Virus record (IMG/VR): IMGVR_UViG_3300027734_000132 | Span: 1 to 40,790 of that record | Direction: 5' to 3' (one strand) | Length of the DNA stretch: 40,790 nt | DNA from: a virus | Part shown: positions 29,534-38,847 of the stretch, piece after piece | Numbering within the stretch: position 1 is the first letter of the stretch | Layout: each line of letters begins with the position of its first letter | Position numbers and translations under genes: made by a program | Notes under the pieces: generated by a model | Seen by the model: the letters and a program-made list of their open reading frames with translations, nothing else | Told to the model about the DNA's origin: nothing | Database searches by the model: none

Positions 29534-30419
29534 TGGATATGGTTACACCACGCAGTTACTAACAGTTCCTTATCTTACACTTGAAGAATACAGGGCCGCA
29601 CCTACCGCTATTGACTTAGACAACCTAGTATTTTCCTCGCAAGATCCCGAAGTTCAGGATAATGAATTGCGCAATGTTATTGCCCGCGCATCCTCTTGGA
29701 TGGATACATACTGCAACCAAACTTTAGGCGCTACTGTAGAGACCGAGCAGCAACGCTCACGCGTGAGCGGCGATGGGTCTATTAGATTTCACCCGCGCTT
29801 TAGTCCTATTGTGGCATTAACGGAATTCAATTATGGCTACCCAACCAATATGGCTTCGCTAGGCGATTGCTCTATTGCTTGGATTGAAGATCAACAAATT
29901 ATTATTCCAAATGCCAACCTAGGTAACTGGACTTCGCAAGGACCACTATCATTTGGTTCTTACAATGGTGGACCAAGCAACACGGTATTTCTAAATTACA
30001 CATATGTTGCTGGATATGCCAATACAACTTTCTCATCTTTATCTATTGTTGGAGCAACCGCAATTACGGTACAAGACCCTACTGGAATTATTGCTGGTCA
30101 AATGCTTACAATTTATGACGGAATAAATACAGAAAATGTTACAGTTGCAAGTACCTACACTTATGGTTCCTCAACAATTCCACTTACTCGCATATTACGC
30201 TATCCGCACGCGTTTGGTTCGGCAATTAGCGCACTTCCACCAGCAATTAAGCAAGCCGCAATTCTTGTAACCACAGCGTTCCTTAAAGTGCGTGGTGATA
30301 GTTCAATGACAATGATGGTCTCAACTCAACCATCTATGGCTACACCTGGTTCAGATAGATATGCTGACGAGTTAAGAACAGCCGCCAGTATCCTAGACAC
30401 TTACAGCAGGATTAGATAA
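29526..30419 (+). CDS. Head-tail connector protein
   Basis: 297 residues. The N-terminal EEYRAAPTAIDLDNLVF and VIARASSWMDTYCNQTLGAT, with IKQAAILVTTAFLKVRGDSS and ELRTAASILDTYSRIR at the end, match actinophage head-tail adaptors of the gp6/gp15 type that bind below the portal. The middle (about 60-220) is a beta-rich insert (TAITVQDPTGIIAGQMLTIY). It stands in the usual position after the capsid genes. Confidence 0.72.
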   Translation: MANGYGYTTQLLTVPYLTLEEYRAAPTAIDLDNLVFSSQDPEVQDNELRNVIARASSWMDTYCNQTLGATVETEQQRSRVSGDGSIRFHPRFSPIVALTEFNYGYPTNMASLGDCSIAWIEDQQIIIPNANLGNWTSQGPLSFGSYNGGPSNTVFLNYTYVAGYANTTFSSLSIVGATAITVQDPTGIIAGQMLTIYDGINTENVTVASTYTYGSSTIPLTRILRYPHAFGSAISALPPAIKQAAILVTTAFLKVRGDSSMTMMVSTQPSMATPGSDRYADELRTAASILDTYSRIR

Positions 30420-30953
30420 ATGGGTAATGCAAACCCCAACAGCACCGTTGGTCGTGCACAGGTTAGACAAGTTCTCTACAACTTTATTAACCCGCCGCAA
30501 GTTGATGGTATCAACCAAGTCTTTACCTCACTACCTAAGCGTATTGACTTTCAAGTTAATGCACTACCAAACCAGCAAAGTCGCGTTGCGGTGGTCATAT
30601 TTATTGAGTCAGAGACAGAAACGCGTATTGCTCTAGGTGGGTTTAATGGCACGGATGATGGCGCTCACGCTGGTTGGAAACGCATTGACTACACAGTAAT
30701 TTTGCAATTGTTCCAGCATTCCTTGTCGCGTACCGCCGAGCAAGCGATGGATGATTTTGATTATGTTATAGATTGCCTTAAGGAACGACTACGTTCGGAT
30801 CACACTTTTGGAGATCCAACTGGTGCGTTGATTTGGCAAGGTGCAGAACCGCAAATAGACGTAACTTATGGAGAACCTATGTCTCAAAAAGGAACATCCA
30901 CCGAAACTTGGGCGTCAATGCGCTTTACAGTAACTCAAATGATACAGGCATAG
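30420..30953 (+). CDS. Neck/tail terminator-like protein
   Basis: 177 residues, starting directly after the previous stop. The beta-rich core (SRVAVVIFIESETETRIALG, WKRIDYTVILQLFQHS), a helix (AEQAMDDFDYVIDCLKERLR) and a final RFTVTQMI fit tail terminator folds, which cap the tail tube. The position between connector and tail-tube genes agrees. Identity is inferred mainly from order. Confidence 0.5.
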   Translation: MGNANPNSTVGRAQVRQVLYNFINPPQVDGINQVFTSLPKRIDFQVNALPNQQSRVAVVIFIESETETRIALGGFNGTDDGAHAGWKRIDYTVILQLFQHSLSRTAEQAMDDFDYVIDCLKERLRSDHTFGDPTGALIWQGAEPQIDVTYGEPMSQKGTSTETWASMRFTVTQMIQA

Positions 30954-30961
30954 GGAGAGAA

Positions 30962-31132
30962 ATGGTTACATTCGTATACAAAGGCGAAGGCGAGCGCGTA
31001 TTCCCCAGCATTGGGGTAACAGTAAAGCCAGGAGATAATTTTGAGGCGCCGAGTGATTTTTCCGCACCCGATGTCTTGCAAGTTAAAACACTAAAGGCAA
31101 CACCTGCCGTAACTAAGGAGAATGAAGAATGA
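30962..31132 (+). CDS. Small hypothetical protein
   Basis: 56 residues from ATG 30962, eight bases after the previous stop with AGGGAGAG upstream. It is beta-rich (MVTFVYKGEGERVFPSIGVT, VKPGDNFEAP) with an acidic tail. Small proteins of this kind precede tail-tube genes in many phages. It overlaps the next gene by ATGA. Confidence 0.6.
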   Translation: MVTFVYKGEGERVFPSIGVTVKPGDNFEAPSDFSAPDVLQVKTLKATPAVTKENEE

Positions 31133-32118
31133 CAGTACAAAATACAGCGCGGAGTTACTTAGGTATTGCCAAAGAAGTAACCAAAGGTACTCCCGTAGCA
31201 CCAACAGATTTTATTGCAGTTGAATCATCCAAGTTAAAACCTGCGGATGTTATTGGTGAACTTACAGCATCCGATATGGCGCAAGGTTCGCTTGTAAAAG
31301 ACTATGCTTATGTTCAGGGTCGCAGTAACTCAACATACGACTTTGGTGGCCCAGTTTACCCAGATACTATCGGATATGTACTTGGTGGAATTATGGGTAG
31401 CGTTGCGACATCAGGTTCAACTGCACCTTACACCCACACAATTTCGCTAAAGAATGCTTCGGCGGTAGCAGCAGATGCTCAACCTACTGCGTTTACGTTG
31501 ACCGACTTTTATGCGGCAAATGTACGCGCATATCCTGGCATCCAAATTAGCGATATGACTTTAAAGTTCACGGCAGATGGTTTGCTGGACTATGATGCAA
31601 AAGCAATGGGCTGGTTATCACAAACAGCATCAACCCCAACACCCACATTCTCAACCGTGCTACCTACGCCAGTATGGCTTGCCACGGTATCTATTGCAGG
31701 AGCAACAGTTTCTAATGTTGTTGATGGCGATATTACATTGACTCGTCCAGTAACGCCTATCTTTGGGCTTGCTAATACAAAGGACCCTTATCAGGTATTT
31801 CTTGGCGCACTTGAGACTAAAGGTAAGTTTAAGTTTGTAATGGAAAATGATACAGAACTTACTCGTTACCTTACAAACACACAACCAGCAATGACACTTA
31901 ACTGGTCACAAGGAACAGGTGCATCAGCAACACAGATTGCATTTACAGTTACAAAGGGTGCTTACACAGCCGCTGTTATTGCTCGCGACAAGGACTTTGT
32001 AGAAATTGATGTTGATGTTCGCGCTATTGCTAACACAACCGATGCAGGTTCAACTGGTGGCTACAGCAACATCAAGTGGACACTCCAGAACGCTAAACCT
32101 TCAGGTACATACCAGTAA
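31129..32118 (+). CDS. Major tail (tube) protein
   Basis: 329 residues. LGIAKEVTKGTPVAPTDFIA near the N-terminus and repeated beta units (SNSTYDFGGPVYPDTIGYVL, MTLKFTADGLLDYDAKAMG, VDGDITLTRPVTPIFGLANT) are typical of siphovirus tail-tube proteins. It overlaps the small upstream gene by ATGA and is followed by a hairpin terminator, as expected for a highly expressed tube gene. Confidence 0.8.
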   Translation: MTVQNTARSYLGIAKEVTKGTPVAPTDFIAVESSKLKPADVIGELTASDMAQGSLVKDYAYVQGRSNSTYDFGGPVYPDTIGYVLGGIMGSVATSGSTAPYTHTISLKNASAVAADAQPTAFTLTDFYAANVRAYPGIQISDMTLKFTADGLLDYDAKAMGWLSQTASTPTPTFSTVLPTPVWLATVSIAGATVSNVVDGDITLTRPVTPIFGLANTKDPYQVFLGALETKGKFKFVMENDTELTRYLTNTQPAMTLNWSQGTGASATQIAFTVTKGAYTAAVIARDKDFVEIDVDVRAIANTTDAGSTGGYSNIKWTLQNAKPSGTYQ

Positions 32119-32134
32119 CCTGAGACAATGTTGG

Positions 32135-32163
32135 CTGGGGTAGGCCGCCTTCCCCTACCCCAG
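32135..32163 (+). terminator. Hairpin after the tail-tube gene
   Basis: CTGGGGTAGG (32135-32144) pairs perfectly with CCTACCCCAG (32154-32163), with two further G-T pairs at the base and a 9-base loop. The T run is poor, so it may act as an attenuator that lowers expression of the chaperone and tape genes. Confidence 0.65.
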
Positions 32164-32201
32164 TTCAACCCAAACCCAACGAAGGCAGATGGAAGGAACC
32201 A

Positions 32202-32546
32202 ATGTCAAGAATAATTACACTCCCAAGTGGAGCCACAGTCAAGTTACGCGACCCTGCAACCTTGCTTATTAAGGACCGCAATAAAGTCATTAAAGCGGCA
32301 GGAGACGAAGAAGGAATGATGCAAGCCGTTGCGTTAATTAACGGGTTGTTGTCGGTAATGATAGTTGAATGGTCGTTTGATCTAATCCCGCCAGCAATTA
32401 GAATTGCATCGCTTGAAGAACTCACGCCAAAAGACTTTAATGTGCTGGTTGAGGAAACCAAGTCAGCGCAGGACTACTTGTTCCCTGATATGGCCGAAGG
32501 AAGTGCAAACGACCCAAAAGTAGATATCGCCAACTCCAGCGACTAA
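32202..32546 (+). CDS. Tail assembly chaperone, short form (gpG-like)
   Basis: 114 residues. IITLPSGATVKLRDPATLLI, a helical middle and LEELTPKDFNVLVEETKSAQ fit actinophage chaperones that precede the tape measure gene. It contains a CCCAAAA slippery site at 32513-32519, near its end, from which a longer product is made (next entry). It would bind the tape measure protein during tail assembly. Confidence 0.8.
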   Translation: MSRIITLPSGATVKLRDPATLLIKDRNKVIKAAGDEEGMMQAVALINGLLSVMIVEWSFDLIPPAIRIASLEELTPKDFNVLVEETKSAQDYLFPDMAEGSANDPKVDIANSSD

Positions 32547-32737
32547 AAGATGTATTGCTTGGTAGTTCGCGGCACGAAGATATGCTATATCCCGATGACC
32601 ATTGGGAATACTATGTATGTGCAAAAGAATTTGGTTGGACACCCGAAGAAGTAGATAATCAACCTGCGCAAAAAGTTGCGTGGGTCTTAGCAATTAACAA
32701 CATTGTAGTGGAGGTTGAAAATGCGCGTAACAAATAA
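32202..32737 (+). CDS. Tail assembly chaperone, -1 frameshift fusion (gpGT-like)
   Basis: Programmed -1 slippage at CCCAAAA (32513-32519; zero-frame codons CCA AAA) moves ribosomes into the frame that resumes at 32519 and ends at 32737, giving 178 residues (106 + 72). The second frame lacks a good start of its own; its first candidate is a TTG at 32555 with no ribosome site. It encodes WEYYVCAKEFGWTPEEVDNQ and AWVLAINNIVVEVENARNK, the usual T-type segment. The arrangement matches lambda G/GT and nearly all siphoviruses. Confidence 0.82.
32513..32519 (+). promoter_or_regulatory. -1 frameshift slippery site CCCAAAA
   Basis: The heptamer fits X XXY YYZ in the zero frame (GAC CCA AAA GTA). After slippage the -1 frame is open for 72 codons. 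Confidence 0.85.
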
Positions 32738-33140
32738 CTTGCCAGAAGTTACCGCAGCCTTGACTTTGTACCAACAAAAGGCAGACATTGTCCTTGGTAT
32801 TGCTGCTGCCGAAATAGGTCAGCAACTTGCTGGTACTGCAATGAGACAAATTAAAGGTGATCGTAAGTCTGTGGGTTATCCTGCGGCATCGGGTTTTCCG
32901 CCAATGAACGTTACTGGTAACTTGCGCCGTAGTATTCGGGGTTCAAGTCACCGAGTCGGCTTTGGTATTTATGTTGCCGAGGCTGGTGCGTATATGGTCT
33001 ATGCAAGAGCCGTTGAATTGGGTGGCGCGCCTACTTGGACGAACGGGCAACATTTTCCTTATATGCAGCCAGCATTAGAACAATTTAGAAAAAGCAACAT
33101 TATTCAGCAAATTATTGCTAAACACCTAAGGAGAGCATAA
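32721..33140 (+). CDS. HK97 gp10-like tail/neck protein
   Basis: 139 residues from ATG 32721 with GGAGG upstream, overlapping the chaperone frame. GYPAASGFPPMNVTGNLRRSIR followed by VYARAVELGG, and FPYMQPALEQF fit the gp10-type minor tail proteins that sit at the neck. These are usually encoded before the tail-tube gene; here it lies between chaperone and tape measure, an unusual order. Its stop overlaps the next ATG. Confidence 0.68.
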   Translation: MRVTNNLPEVTAALTLYQQKADIVLGIAAAEIGQQLAGTAMRQIKGDRKSVGYPAASGFPPMNVTGNLRRSIRGSSHRVGFGIYVAEAGAYMVYARAVELGGAPTWTNGQHFPYMQPALEQFRKSNIIQQIIAKHLRRA

Positions 33141-34555
33141 TGAGTGAGATTCCACCATTAAGTGTGCAAGTACAGGTTGATGCTTCTGGCGTGGCATCTG
33201 GTGTTGCTAAAGCAAATCAAGGTCTTGCAAAAATTGGCTCGCAAGCAAGCAAATTGCAAGGTTCGCTGGGAAGCCTAAAGACCACAATCCTTGGTGTACT
33301 TGGTGGAAATCTTTTAACAACTGGCATTATGACTTTTGTTAATGAAATCAATGGCGCCAAAAACGAAGTCAAACAACTTGAGGTAGAAACCACAAGATTA
33401 AATATGGCTTTAAGCAACGTAGGTGTTACAAGTTCAAAAGCCCAAGGCGACATCCTAGCCGCAGCAGATTCGTTTTATCAGTTAGGCTTTCAAGGTTCCG
33501 AAGTCATTAACGCTATGGGAACTTTGGTCACCGCTACTGGTGATGTAGAGCAATCACAAAAATTATTGGCTATGTCGGCGGATTTTGCAAGACATAAGCA
33601 AATTGGTATTGGTTCGGCAGCGCAAATTTTACAGCGCGCCACAATGGGTAACGCTAAAGCATTTAAGCAAATGGGCATTTCCCTTGATGAAAACCTGCCT
33701 AAGAATAAAGCAATAGCCAAAGCGTTTGATGAATTAAATGCGAAAATTGGCGGCTCGGCTATTGCATACACCGAGACTTTTTCTGGCCGCGTAGCCGTAC
33801 TTAAAGAAAAGATGGGCAACTTATTTGAAACAATAGGTATGTATGTTCTTCCAATACTTTCCGCGTTCATAGGATATATCAGCACAAATGGTACTGCGCT
33901 ATTGGTTTTTGGCGGAATTGTGCTCACAGTTATGGGTATTCTTAAAACTTATGCAATGGTGACAGCAGCGGTCAAGGCAGTTCAACAAGCATATGCATTT
34001 TGGACATACGCGCAAGCCGCATCAACCAGCGTATTTACATTTGCTATGCACGGACTTAATGCTGCAATAAGAGCAAACCCTATTATGTTTTTTGTAGGAC
34101 TTCTTGTAATACTAGGTGCAGCATTTGTGGCGGCGTGGAATAAATTTGACTGGTTCCGTAAGGGAATTGTAACTGGAATTCAAATGATCGTTAAGGGATT
34201 TGGTTACCTTATAGGCGGAATTGCTAAACTTATGCGAGCAATGTCCTATATTCCAGGAATGGGATTTCTGAAAGGTATGGCTGATGGCGTTGATAAGTTT
34301 GCCGTATCTATTGGCGAGTTTTCCAAATCGTTGGACAGTCTTGCTGATAAAAAAATTAAAACGCCAAGTTTGGCAGGTTTTGTGGCACCAGGAAAAGAGA
34401 CTGGAATCGTAGCGGGCGCAGGTACGCCCACAACAGGTGGTGGTGGCGGTACAACCACAATTCAAAACGTCACGGTGTATGCTTCCAACACAAATGATAT
34501 TGAACGAAAGATGGCTAAAGCCGCTAAAAATGGCGTACCAGTAGGGACTAAATAA
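33140..34555 (+). CDS. Tape measure protein
   Basis: 471 residues. The start VQVDASGVASGVAKANQGLA, then a helical N-terminus, GSAAQILQRATMGNAKAFKQ with GISLDENLP, several hydrophobic segments (FGGIVLTVMGILKTYAMVTA, MFFVGLLVILGAAFVAAW) and a Gly-rich end (TTGGGGGTTT) fit siphovirus tape measures. It sets tail length; using about 0.15 nm per residue, a rule of thumb, the tail would be roughly 70 nm, short for a siphovirus. Confidence 0.86.
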   Translation: MSEIPPLSVQVQVDASGVASGVAKANQGLAKIGSQASKLQGSLGSLKTTILGVLGGNLLTTGIMTFVNEINGAKNEVKQLEVETTRLNMALSNVGVTSSKAQGDILAAADSFYQLGFQGSEVINAMGTLVTATGDVEQSQKLLAMSADFARHKQIGIGSAAQILQRATMGNAKAFKQMGISLDENLPKNKAIAKAFDELNAKIGGSAIAYTETFSGRVAVLKEKMGNLFETIGMYVLPILSAFIGYISTNGTALLVFGGIVLTVMGILKTYAMVTAAVKAVQQAYAFWTYAQAASTSVFTFAMHGLNAAIRANPIMFFVGLLVILGAAFVAAWNKFDWFRKGIVTGIQMIVKGFGYLIGGIAKLMRAMSYIPGMGFLKGMADGVDKFAVSIGEFSKSLDSLADKKIKTPSLAGFVAPGKETGIVAGAGTPTTGGGGGTTTIQNVTVYASNTNDIERKMAKAAKNGVPVGTK

Positions 34556-35349
34556 TGACACTAAGTAACTATCAGTTTGTCTTTAACGGTCTTACAATTG
34601 GCACAGGAACACCTTATCTTGTAACTAACGTAGAGGGCTTGGGTGGAACCTCACCCCTTCGTATTCAGGACGACAACCGTGGTTACATTGATGGCTCATA
34701 TACTGGTCGCGATTTCTATGACGAGCGTACTGTGTATCTTGACATTACAATCTTAGGTAGTTCTACAGCAACGGCGCAATCAAACTACAAGGATTTGCAA
34801 GCCGCTTTTGCACCGCAACCTATTGGATACTACCCAAACCCCACGGGCTATACGCCAGCGCAAAATGAACTAAAACTATTTCAGTATCGCTTAAATGCCA
34901 ACACGGGCGATATGCGTATGTATGGTCGTTCTCGTGGACTTGTTACACCCATTGACGCGGACTTTACTTATGGATATATCCAAACGCGCATTATGTTATC
35001 TTTCCCCGACCCAAGATATTACACAGACATTGGTACAACGGTTACTGGCGCTGGTGTAACACTCACAAACAATGGTTGGGCTACATCCTGCCCAGTTATT
35101 TATATTGTTTCGCCTAGCACATCTGGCACAATTTCTGATGGAACAATTACAATGGAATTTGCTAACCTATCAGGCGGCTTGCTTACAATTGACTTGCTGA
35201 CTCGCGTTATCTATGACAATGGTTTTCCTAATAGAAATGCAATGACGGCAGCATCTAATGGATGGTTAAGTCTAGAACCCGATTCAATTAGTAGTTGGGC
35301 AAGCACAATGGGTTCAATGTCTATTACTTATCGGAGCGCGTATATCTAA
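34555..35349 (+). CDS. Distal tail protein (Dit-like)
   Basis: 264 residues, starting on the tape measure stop. FVFNGLTIGTGTPYLVTNVE, then GYIDGSYTGRDFYDERTVYL and LKLFQYRLNANTGDMRMYGR, with a C-terminal beta-sandwich (CPVIYIVSPSTSGTI), follow the Sipho_tail/Dit pattern. It forms the ring that joins the tube to the tip. Position after the tape measure fits. Confidence 0.78.
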   Translation: MTLSNYQFVFNGLTIGTGTPYLVTNVEGLGGTSPLRIQDDNRGYIDGSYTGRDFYDERTVYLDITILGSSTATAQSNYKDLQAAFAPQPIGYYPNPTGYTPAQNELKLFQYRLNANTGDMRMYGRSRGLVTPIDADFTYGYIQTRIMLSFPDPRYYTDIGTTVTGAGVTLTNNGWATSCPVIYIVSPSTSGTISDGTITMEFANLSGGLLTIDLLTRVIYDNGFPNRNAMTAASNGWLSLEPDSISSWASTMGSMSITYRSAYI

Positions 35350-36695
35350 TGGCTATTGCTGAGTTTAGATACCTACTAACTAACCTTTACCAGCCTACTT
35401 ATACAATTACTGGTGCAACTAGAACATCCACCACCATAACTTATACGGCTACAAACAGTTTTGTGGTGGGCGATGTTGTTACTATTTCAGGCATATCGCC
35501 CTCACAATTTAATGCCACCGATGTAGTAGTTACCGCACGGACAAGCACAACATTTAGAATTAGCAAAACAACTACTGGCACTTATTCATCAGGCGGCTTG
35601 GCATATAAAGATAATCCAGTTATTGCGGAATTGCCTTTTACTGGTGTCAATTTTAGTTCGCAACTTAACTCTGTAGGAAACTTTCAAGGTCACGTTTTGC
35701 TCTCTGGAATTAACGCTTATACTGCCAATGCATTTGATGCCACCATTCCTGGTAAAACTGTTTTGTGGGTAATTTATACCGACCCATCGGCGGCGACGGC
35801 TATTCCCGTGTGGTCTGGAGTTATCTGGGCGCGTGAATACGATTCATCAAACCAAAGTCTTGGTATAGCGGCATCGGAGATGTTGTCTCTTTATGGGCGT
35901 AGGCGCATAAGTACAAATAAGGTCTATGCCACATTTACCGACCCTGCTGTTATTGCTACTCAACTTATGCAATACGCGGAAGCACTAACACCACACGGAA
36001 AGACGGGGTTAAGGTACAACAATGGAACCTCAATATATTCCACAAAAATGGAATATCAAGGTTACGAACTTAAGCCTGTTTATCAAGCAATTAAGGATTT
36101 ATCGGCAAGATTTTTTGACTTTAGAATTCAACCTTACTGGAATACAACCTCAGGCGCTTTGTATAACCGCTTTGAAATTGGTATAGGTACCGATTATTCA
36201 CCAACATCACCTACAGCAACAGTATTTCAATTCCCAGGGAATGTTGTTGAATACAAATTTCCAGAGGATGCAAGTGGCGCAGTAAACAGGTTGTATGGTT
36301 TAGGTTATGGTTCCAACAATAAAAGCCTGAGAGCGACAGCAATTGATCCAGCACTTATTGGACCCACGGGAACGTGGCCATTGTTAGAGGACACGGCTAG
36401 TTATACGGACATACCAGACCAGCAACTACTAAAAGACCTTACAAAAGGTCAATTAAATGCCACATCCTATCCACCAACAACTCTTGAAATTGTTTTACCG
36501 CCTTATGTAGACCCTTACTACACGGACTATGAAGTTGGAGATCAAGCGCGTATTGAAATTCGTGACGACTTTTTTCCTTTTGGCTACACAGACATTATGC
36601 GCATTGTTGCAATAAGCGTGAACCCAGGAGAAAATGGTCCATCAAGAATTACAGTCACATTGACTAGACAATTAGCGGATGGGCAGGTTTCATAA
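35349..36695 (+). CDS. Minor tail/baseplate protein (Tal-like)
   Basis: 448 residues from ATG 35349, which overlaps the Dit stop; an in-frame ATG at 35295 is inside that gene. FRYLLTNLY, PFTGVNFSSQLNSVGNFQG, PVWSGVIWAREYDSSNQSLG, and YQAIKDLSARFFDFRIQPYW match actinophage minor tail proteins of the gp37-like baseplate type. Residues about 15-80 contain an extra beta domain (TYTITGATRTSTTITYTAT) that interrupts the N-terminal unit and may have been inserted. It likely forms the tail tip hub. Confidence 0.75.
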   Translation: MAIAEFRYLLTNLYQPTYTITGATRTSTTITYTATNSFVVGDVVTISGISPSQFNATDVVVTARTSTTFRISKTTTGTYSSGGLAYKDNPVIAELPFTGVNFSSQLNSVGNFQGHVLLSGINAYTANAFDATIPGKTVLWVIYTDPSAATAIPVWSGVIWAREYDSSNQSLGIAASEMLSLYGRRRISTNKVYATFTDPAVIATQLMQYAEALTPHGKTGLRYNNGTSIYSTKMEYQGYELKPVYQAIKDLSARFFDFRIQPYWNTTSGALYNRFEIGIGTDYSPTSPTATVFQFPGNVVEYKFPEDASGAVNRLYGLGYGSNNKSLRATAIDPALIGPTGTWPLLEDTASYTDIPDQQLLKDLTKGQLNATSYPPTTLEIVLPPYVDPYYTDYEVGDQARIEIRDDFFPFGYTDIMRIVAISVNPGENGPSRITVTLTRQLADGQVS

Positions 36696-38170
36696 TGGCG
36701 TTTGTTAATTTACCGCCTAATCTTAAAGACATTTTCTACAGCATTACTGACCGCTTGGCTAAACTGGAAACGCAACCAGATCAGGCTATGTATTATGCGG
36801 AATCAGCACAAGATATGGCGTTGTACTCGCAATCGGTTGCAAACGAGGCTCAAGTACAAGCAATTAATGCTGGGGTTGCAGCCAATAACGCGGCATCTCA
36901 GGCAACTATTGCTCAGTCACAAGCAACCATTGCTTCAACTCAGGCCACCACAGCGCAAACATCTGCTGATGGCAAAAGCAAAGTTTGGTATTCAACATCA
37001 ACTCCAGGTTCAACCGCAAATCAAGCGGGCGATATTTGGTACCAATATGGAACCTCGGCACCTTATGTCAATAAAGTTATTGCACAATGGTCGGGTGCTG
37101 GTGGCACAACTTGGAATTCCGTCACAGTATCGGGCTTAATAATTGCAAACATTGATGCTGGTTCAATTACAACTGGTACATTGGATGCAATTACAATTAA
37201 TGCGGGTTCTGGATCGCAGATATTTACTGTAAGTTCAACTGGCTATTTATCAGCACAAGGCGCTTACATCAAGGGCAACATTACGGCTGACTCTGGAACA
37301 TTTACAGGAAGCATTAGAGCCGATGCTGGCTACTTTGGCACAGGTTCAGGCGCAACTTTAACTGATGGCTGGTCTATTGGCGCCACAGGCTTGACTGGCG
37401 TAGGTACTGGAACTATTACTGGTGGAGCAATTACAGGTAGCACAATTACTGGTGGCGTTGTTCAAACAAGTACAGGTAGTTCTTCAGTTGCAATGGTTGG
37501 TTCGCAAAATGCCCTTGGATTTAAAAGTAGCGGATCTTACGCGGGGTGGGTTTCAAGTATTGGAACCGCTGGCATTGTCTTAAATTACGGTTCCAGCCCA
37601 GATGTAAGCGGATACCCGCAATCAAGATTAACTGGTTCAGCAGCAACCCTTACTGGTTCCGCTGGTTCAGGTTTTTCTGCCAACTCAACTGGTACAAATA
37701 ACATTACAGGGGATACTCGCGCTTTTGCAGCAATGCGTATTGACGGGCAATTAGACCAAAGAAATACAATTGTCTATCCTGGAATTGCTACTGGTTCAGG
37801 CTCAACAATGGTAGTTGTAACCTCAAGTTCACGCGTTGCATATACAACATCTTCAGAAAGATTTAAGCAGGATGTTGAATACATAAATACAACTGGTTGG
37901 CTGGATAAAGTATTGGCAATGAAACCAATTACTTACAAAACTGATGACGACTTTGTAATAGAAGGTGAACCTAACGAAACGCAAATTGGATTTCTTGCTG
38001 AGGACATAAATGATATTGGTGGCGGTCTAGAAAAAACGGTAATTCTTGACCCGTTGGGAGATCCTTTTTCATTGTCTTATGACCGTTTAACTGTATTTTT
38101 GACTTTAGCAATTAAGGAACTTACCGCCAAAGTTGAAGAATTAGAACAAAAACTAGCCACTAACTCATAA
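36695..38170 (+). CDS. Tail spike with S74 intramolecular chaperone
   Basis: 491 residues, overlapping the previous stop. The order is: coiled coil (about 30-92), a beta domain (KVWYSTSTPG, GDIWYQYG), beta-helix-like Ser/Gly/Thr repeats (GSITTGTLDAITINAGSG), and a C-terminal chaperone from about 386: SSERFKQDVEYI, KPITYKT, QIGFLAEDI, SYDRLTVFL. Ser386/387 and Lys391 fit the self-cleaving Ser-Lys pair of S74 domains, which fold the trimer and then release themselves. It probably binds the host surface. Confidence 0.88.
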   Translation: MAFVNLPPNLKDIFYSITDRLAKLETQPDQAMYYAESAQDMALYSQSVANEAQVQAINAGVAANNAASQATIAQSQATIASTQATTAQTSADGKSKVWYSTSTPGSTANQAGDIWYQYGTSAPYVNKVIAQWSGAGGTTWNSVTVSGLIIANIDAGSITTGTLDAITINAGSGSQIFTVSSTGYLSAQGAYIKGNITADSGTFTGSIRADAGYFGTGSGATLTDGWSIGATGLTGVGTGTITGGAITGSTITGGVVQTSTGSSSVAMVGSQNALGFKSSGSYAGWVSSIGTAGIVLNYGSSPDVSGYPQSRLTGSAATLTGSAGSGFSANSTGTNNITGDTRAFAAMRIDGQLDQRNTIVYPGIATGSGSTMVVVTSSSRVAYTTSSERFKQDVEYINTTGWLDKVLAMKPITYKTDDDFVIEGEPNETQIGFLAEDINDIGGGLEKTVILDPLGDPFSLSYDRLTVFLTLAIKELTAKVEELEQKLATNS

Positions 38171-38185
38171 CCGAAAGGTGCAATT

Positions 38186-38389
38186 GTGTCTGCACAAAAC
38201 TGGGCAAGTCTTATCGTATCCGTCTTAGCAATTATCAGTGCATTTGCTACATCCGTAAGATGGTTGGTTAAGCACTATCTTAATGAACTTAAACCTAATG
38301 GCGGCAGCAGTATGAGAGACGAACTTACTGGCTTAAAACACGAAGTTGCAATCATAAAAGATTTGGTAGTGGAATTGGTTAAAAAATGA
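38186..38389 (+). CDS. Small membrane protein with coiled coil (holin candidate)
   Basis: 67 residues from GTG 38186, with GAAAGG 7 bases upstream. One membrane segment (WASLIVSVLAIISAFATSV, 6-24) is followed by a basic linker and a C-terminal helix with heptads (LKHEVAIIKDLVVELVKK). Overlaps the endolysin by ATGA, which argues for a lysis role such as a holin or its partner. One-segment holins exist; not certain. Confidence 0.62.
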   Translation: MSAQNWASLIVSVLAIISAFATSVRWLVKHYLNELKPNGGSSMRDELTGLKHEVAIIKDLVVELVKK

Positions 38390-38847
38390 TAGAAAAAAGC
38401 CAAAATGGTTGGGTTGCTAGCAAAGACCCTAACGAAATCAAAATCAAAGGTTTCCCTATCAAGGGTACGGACATTACCCTGCGTTGTGAAGCAAGCGCGG
38501 GTGTAATTCTTGCCGCATTTGCATCTGAATTTAACGAAAAGATTGAAAAATTAGAAGGCAAAACATTTGATGACTGGTCATATGCCTATAGACCAGTACG
38601 AGGACAGACCACAGGTTTATCAAATCACGCATCGGGAACCGCAATAGACCTTAATTCTCTCAAACATCCTTTAGGCAAAAAAGGCACATTTGACCCGATT
38701 AAAGAAATTGCACTAAAAGAATTGGTAAAGAAGTACGGCTTGCGTTGGGGTGGTTCCTATGCCTCACGCCCCGATGAAATGCACTTTGAGGTCATAGAAA
38801 CACCAGAGCAAGTAAAACTACGAATAAAAAAGTTAGGACTAAAATGA
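38386..38847 (+). CDS. Endolysin, M15 D-Ala-D-Ala/L-Ala-D-Glu peptidase
   Basis: 153 residues. The zinc-peptidase motif SNHASGTAIDLN (H81, D88) and DEMHFEV (E131, H133) are those of the M15/VanY family, and YAYRPVRGQTTGLS is its usual lead-in. It cuts peptide cross-links of peptidoglycan at lysis. No signal peptide or binding domain is present, so it should need the adjacent membrane proteins for release. It starts at ATGA after one candidate holin and ends at ATGA before the other. Confidence 0.9.
   Translation: MIEKSQNGWVASKDPNEIKIKGFPIKGTDITLRCEASAGVILAAFASEFNEKIEKLEGKTFDDWSYAYRPVRGQTTGLSNHASGTAIDLNSLKHPLGKKGTFDPIKEIALKELVKKYGLRWGGSYASRPDEMHFEVIETPEQVKLRIKKLGLK

Noticed and set aside
34112-34561. 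149-residue minus-strand open frame in the tape measure gene
   Set aside because: Cys/His-rich sequence without family pattern, opposite a well-supported gene.
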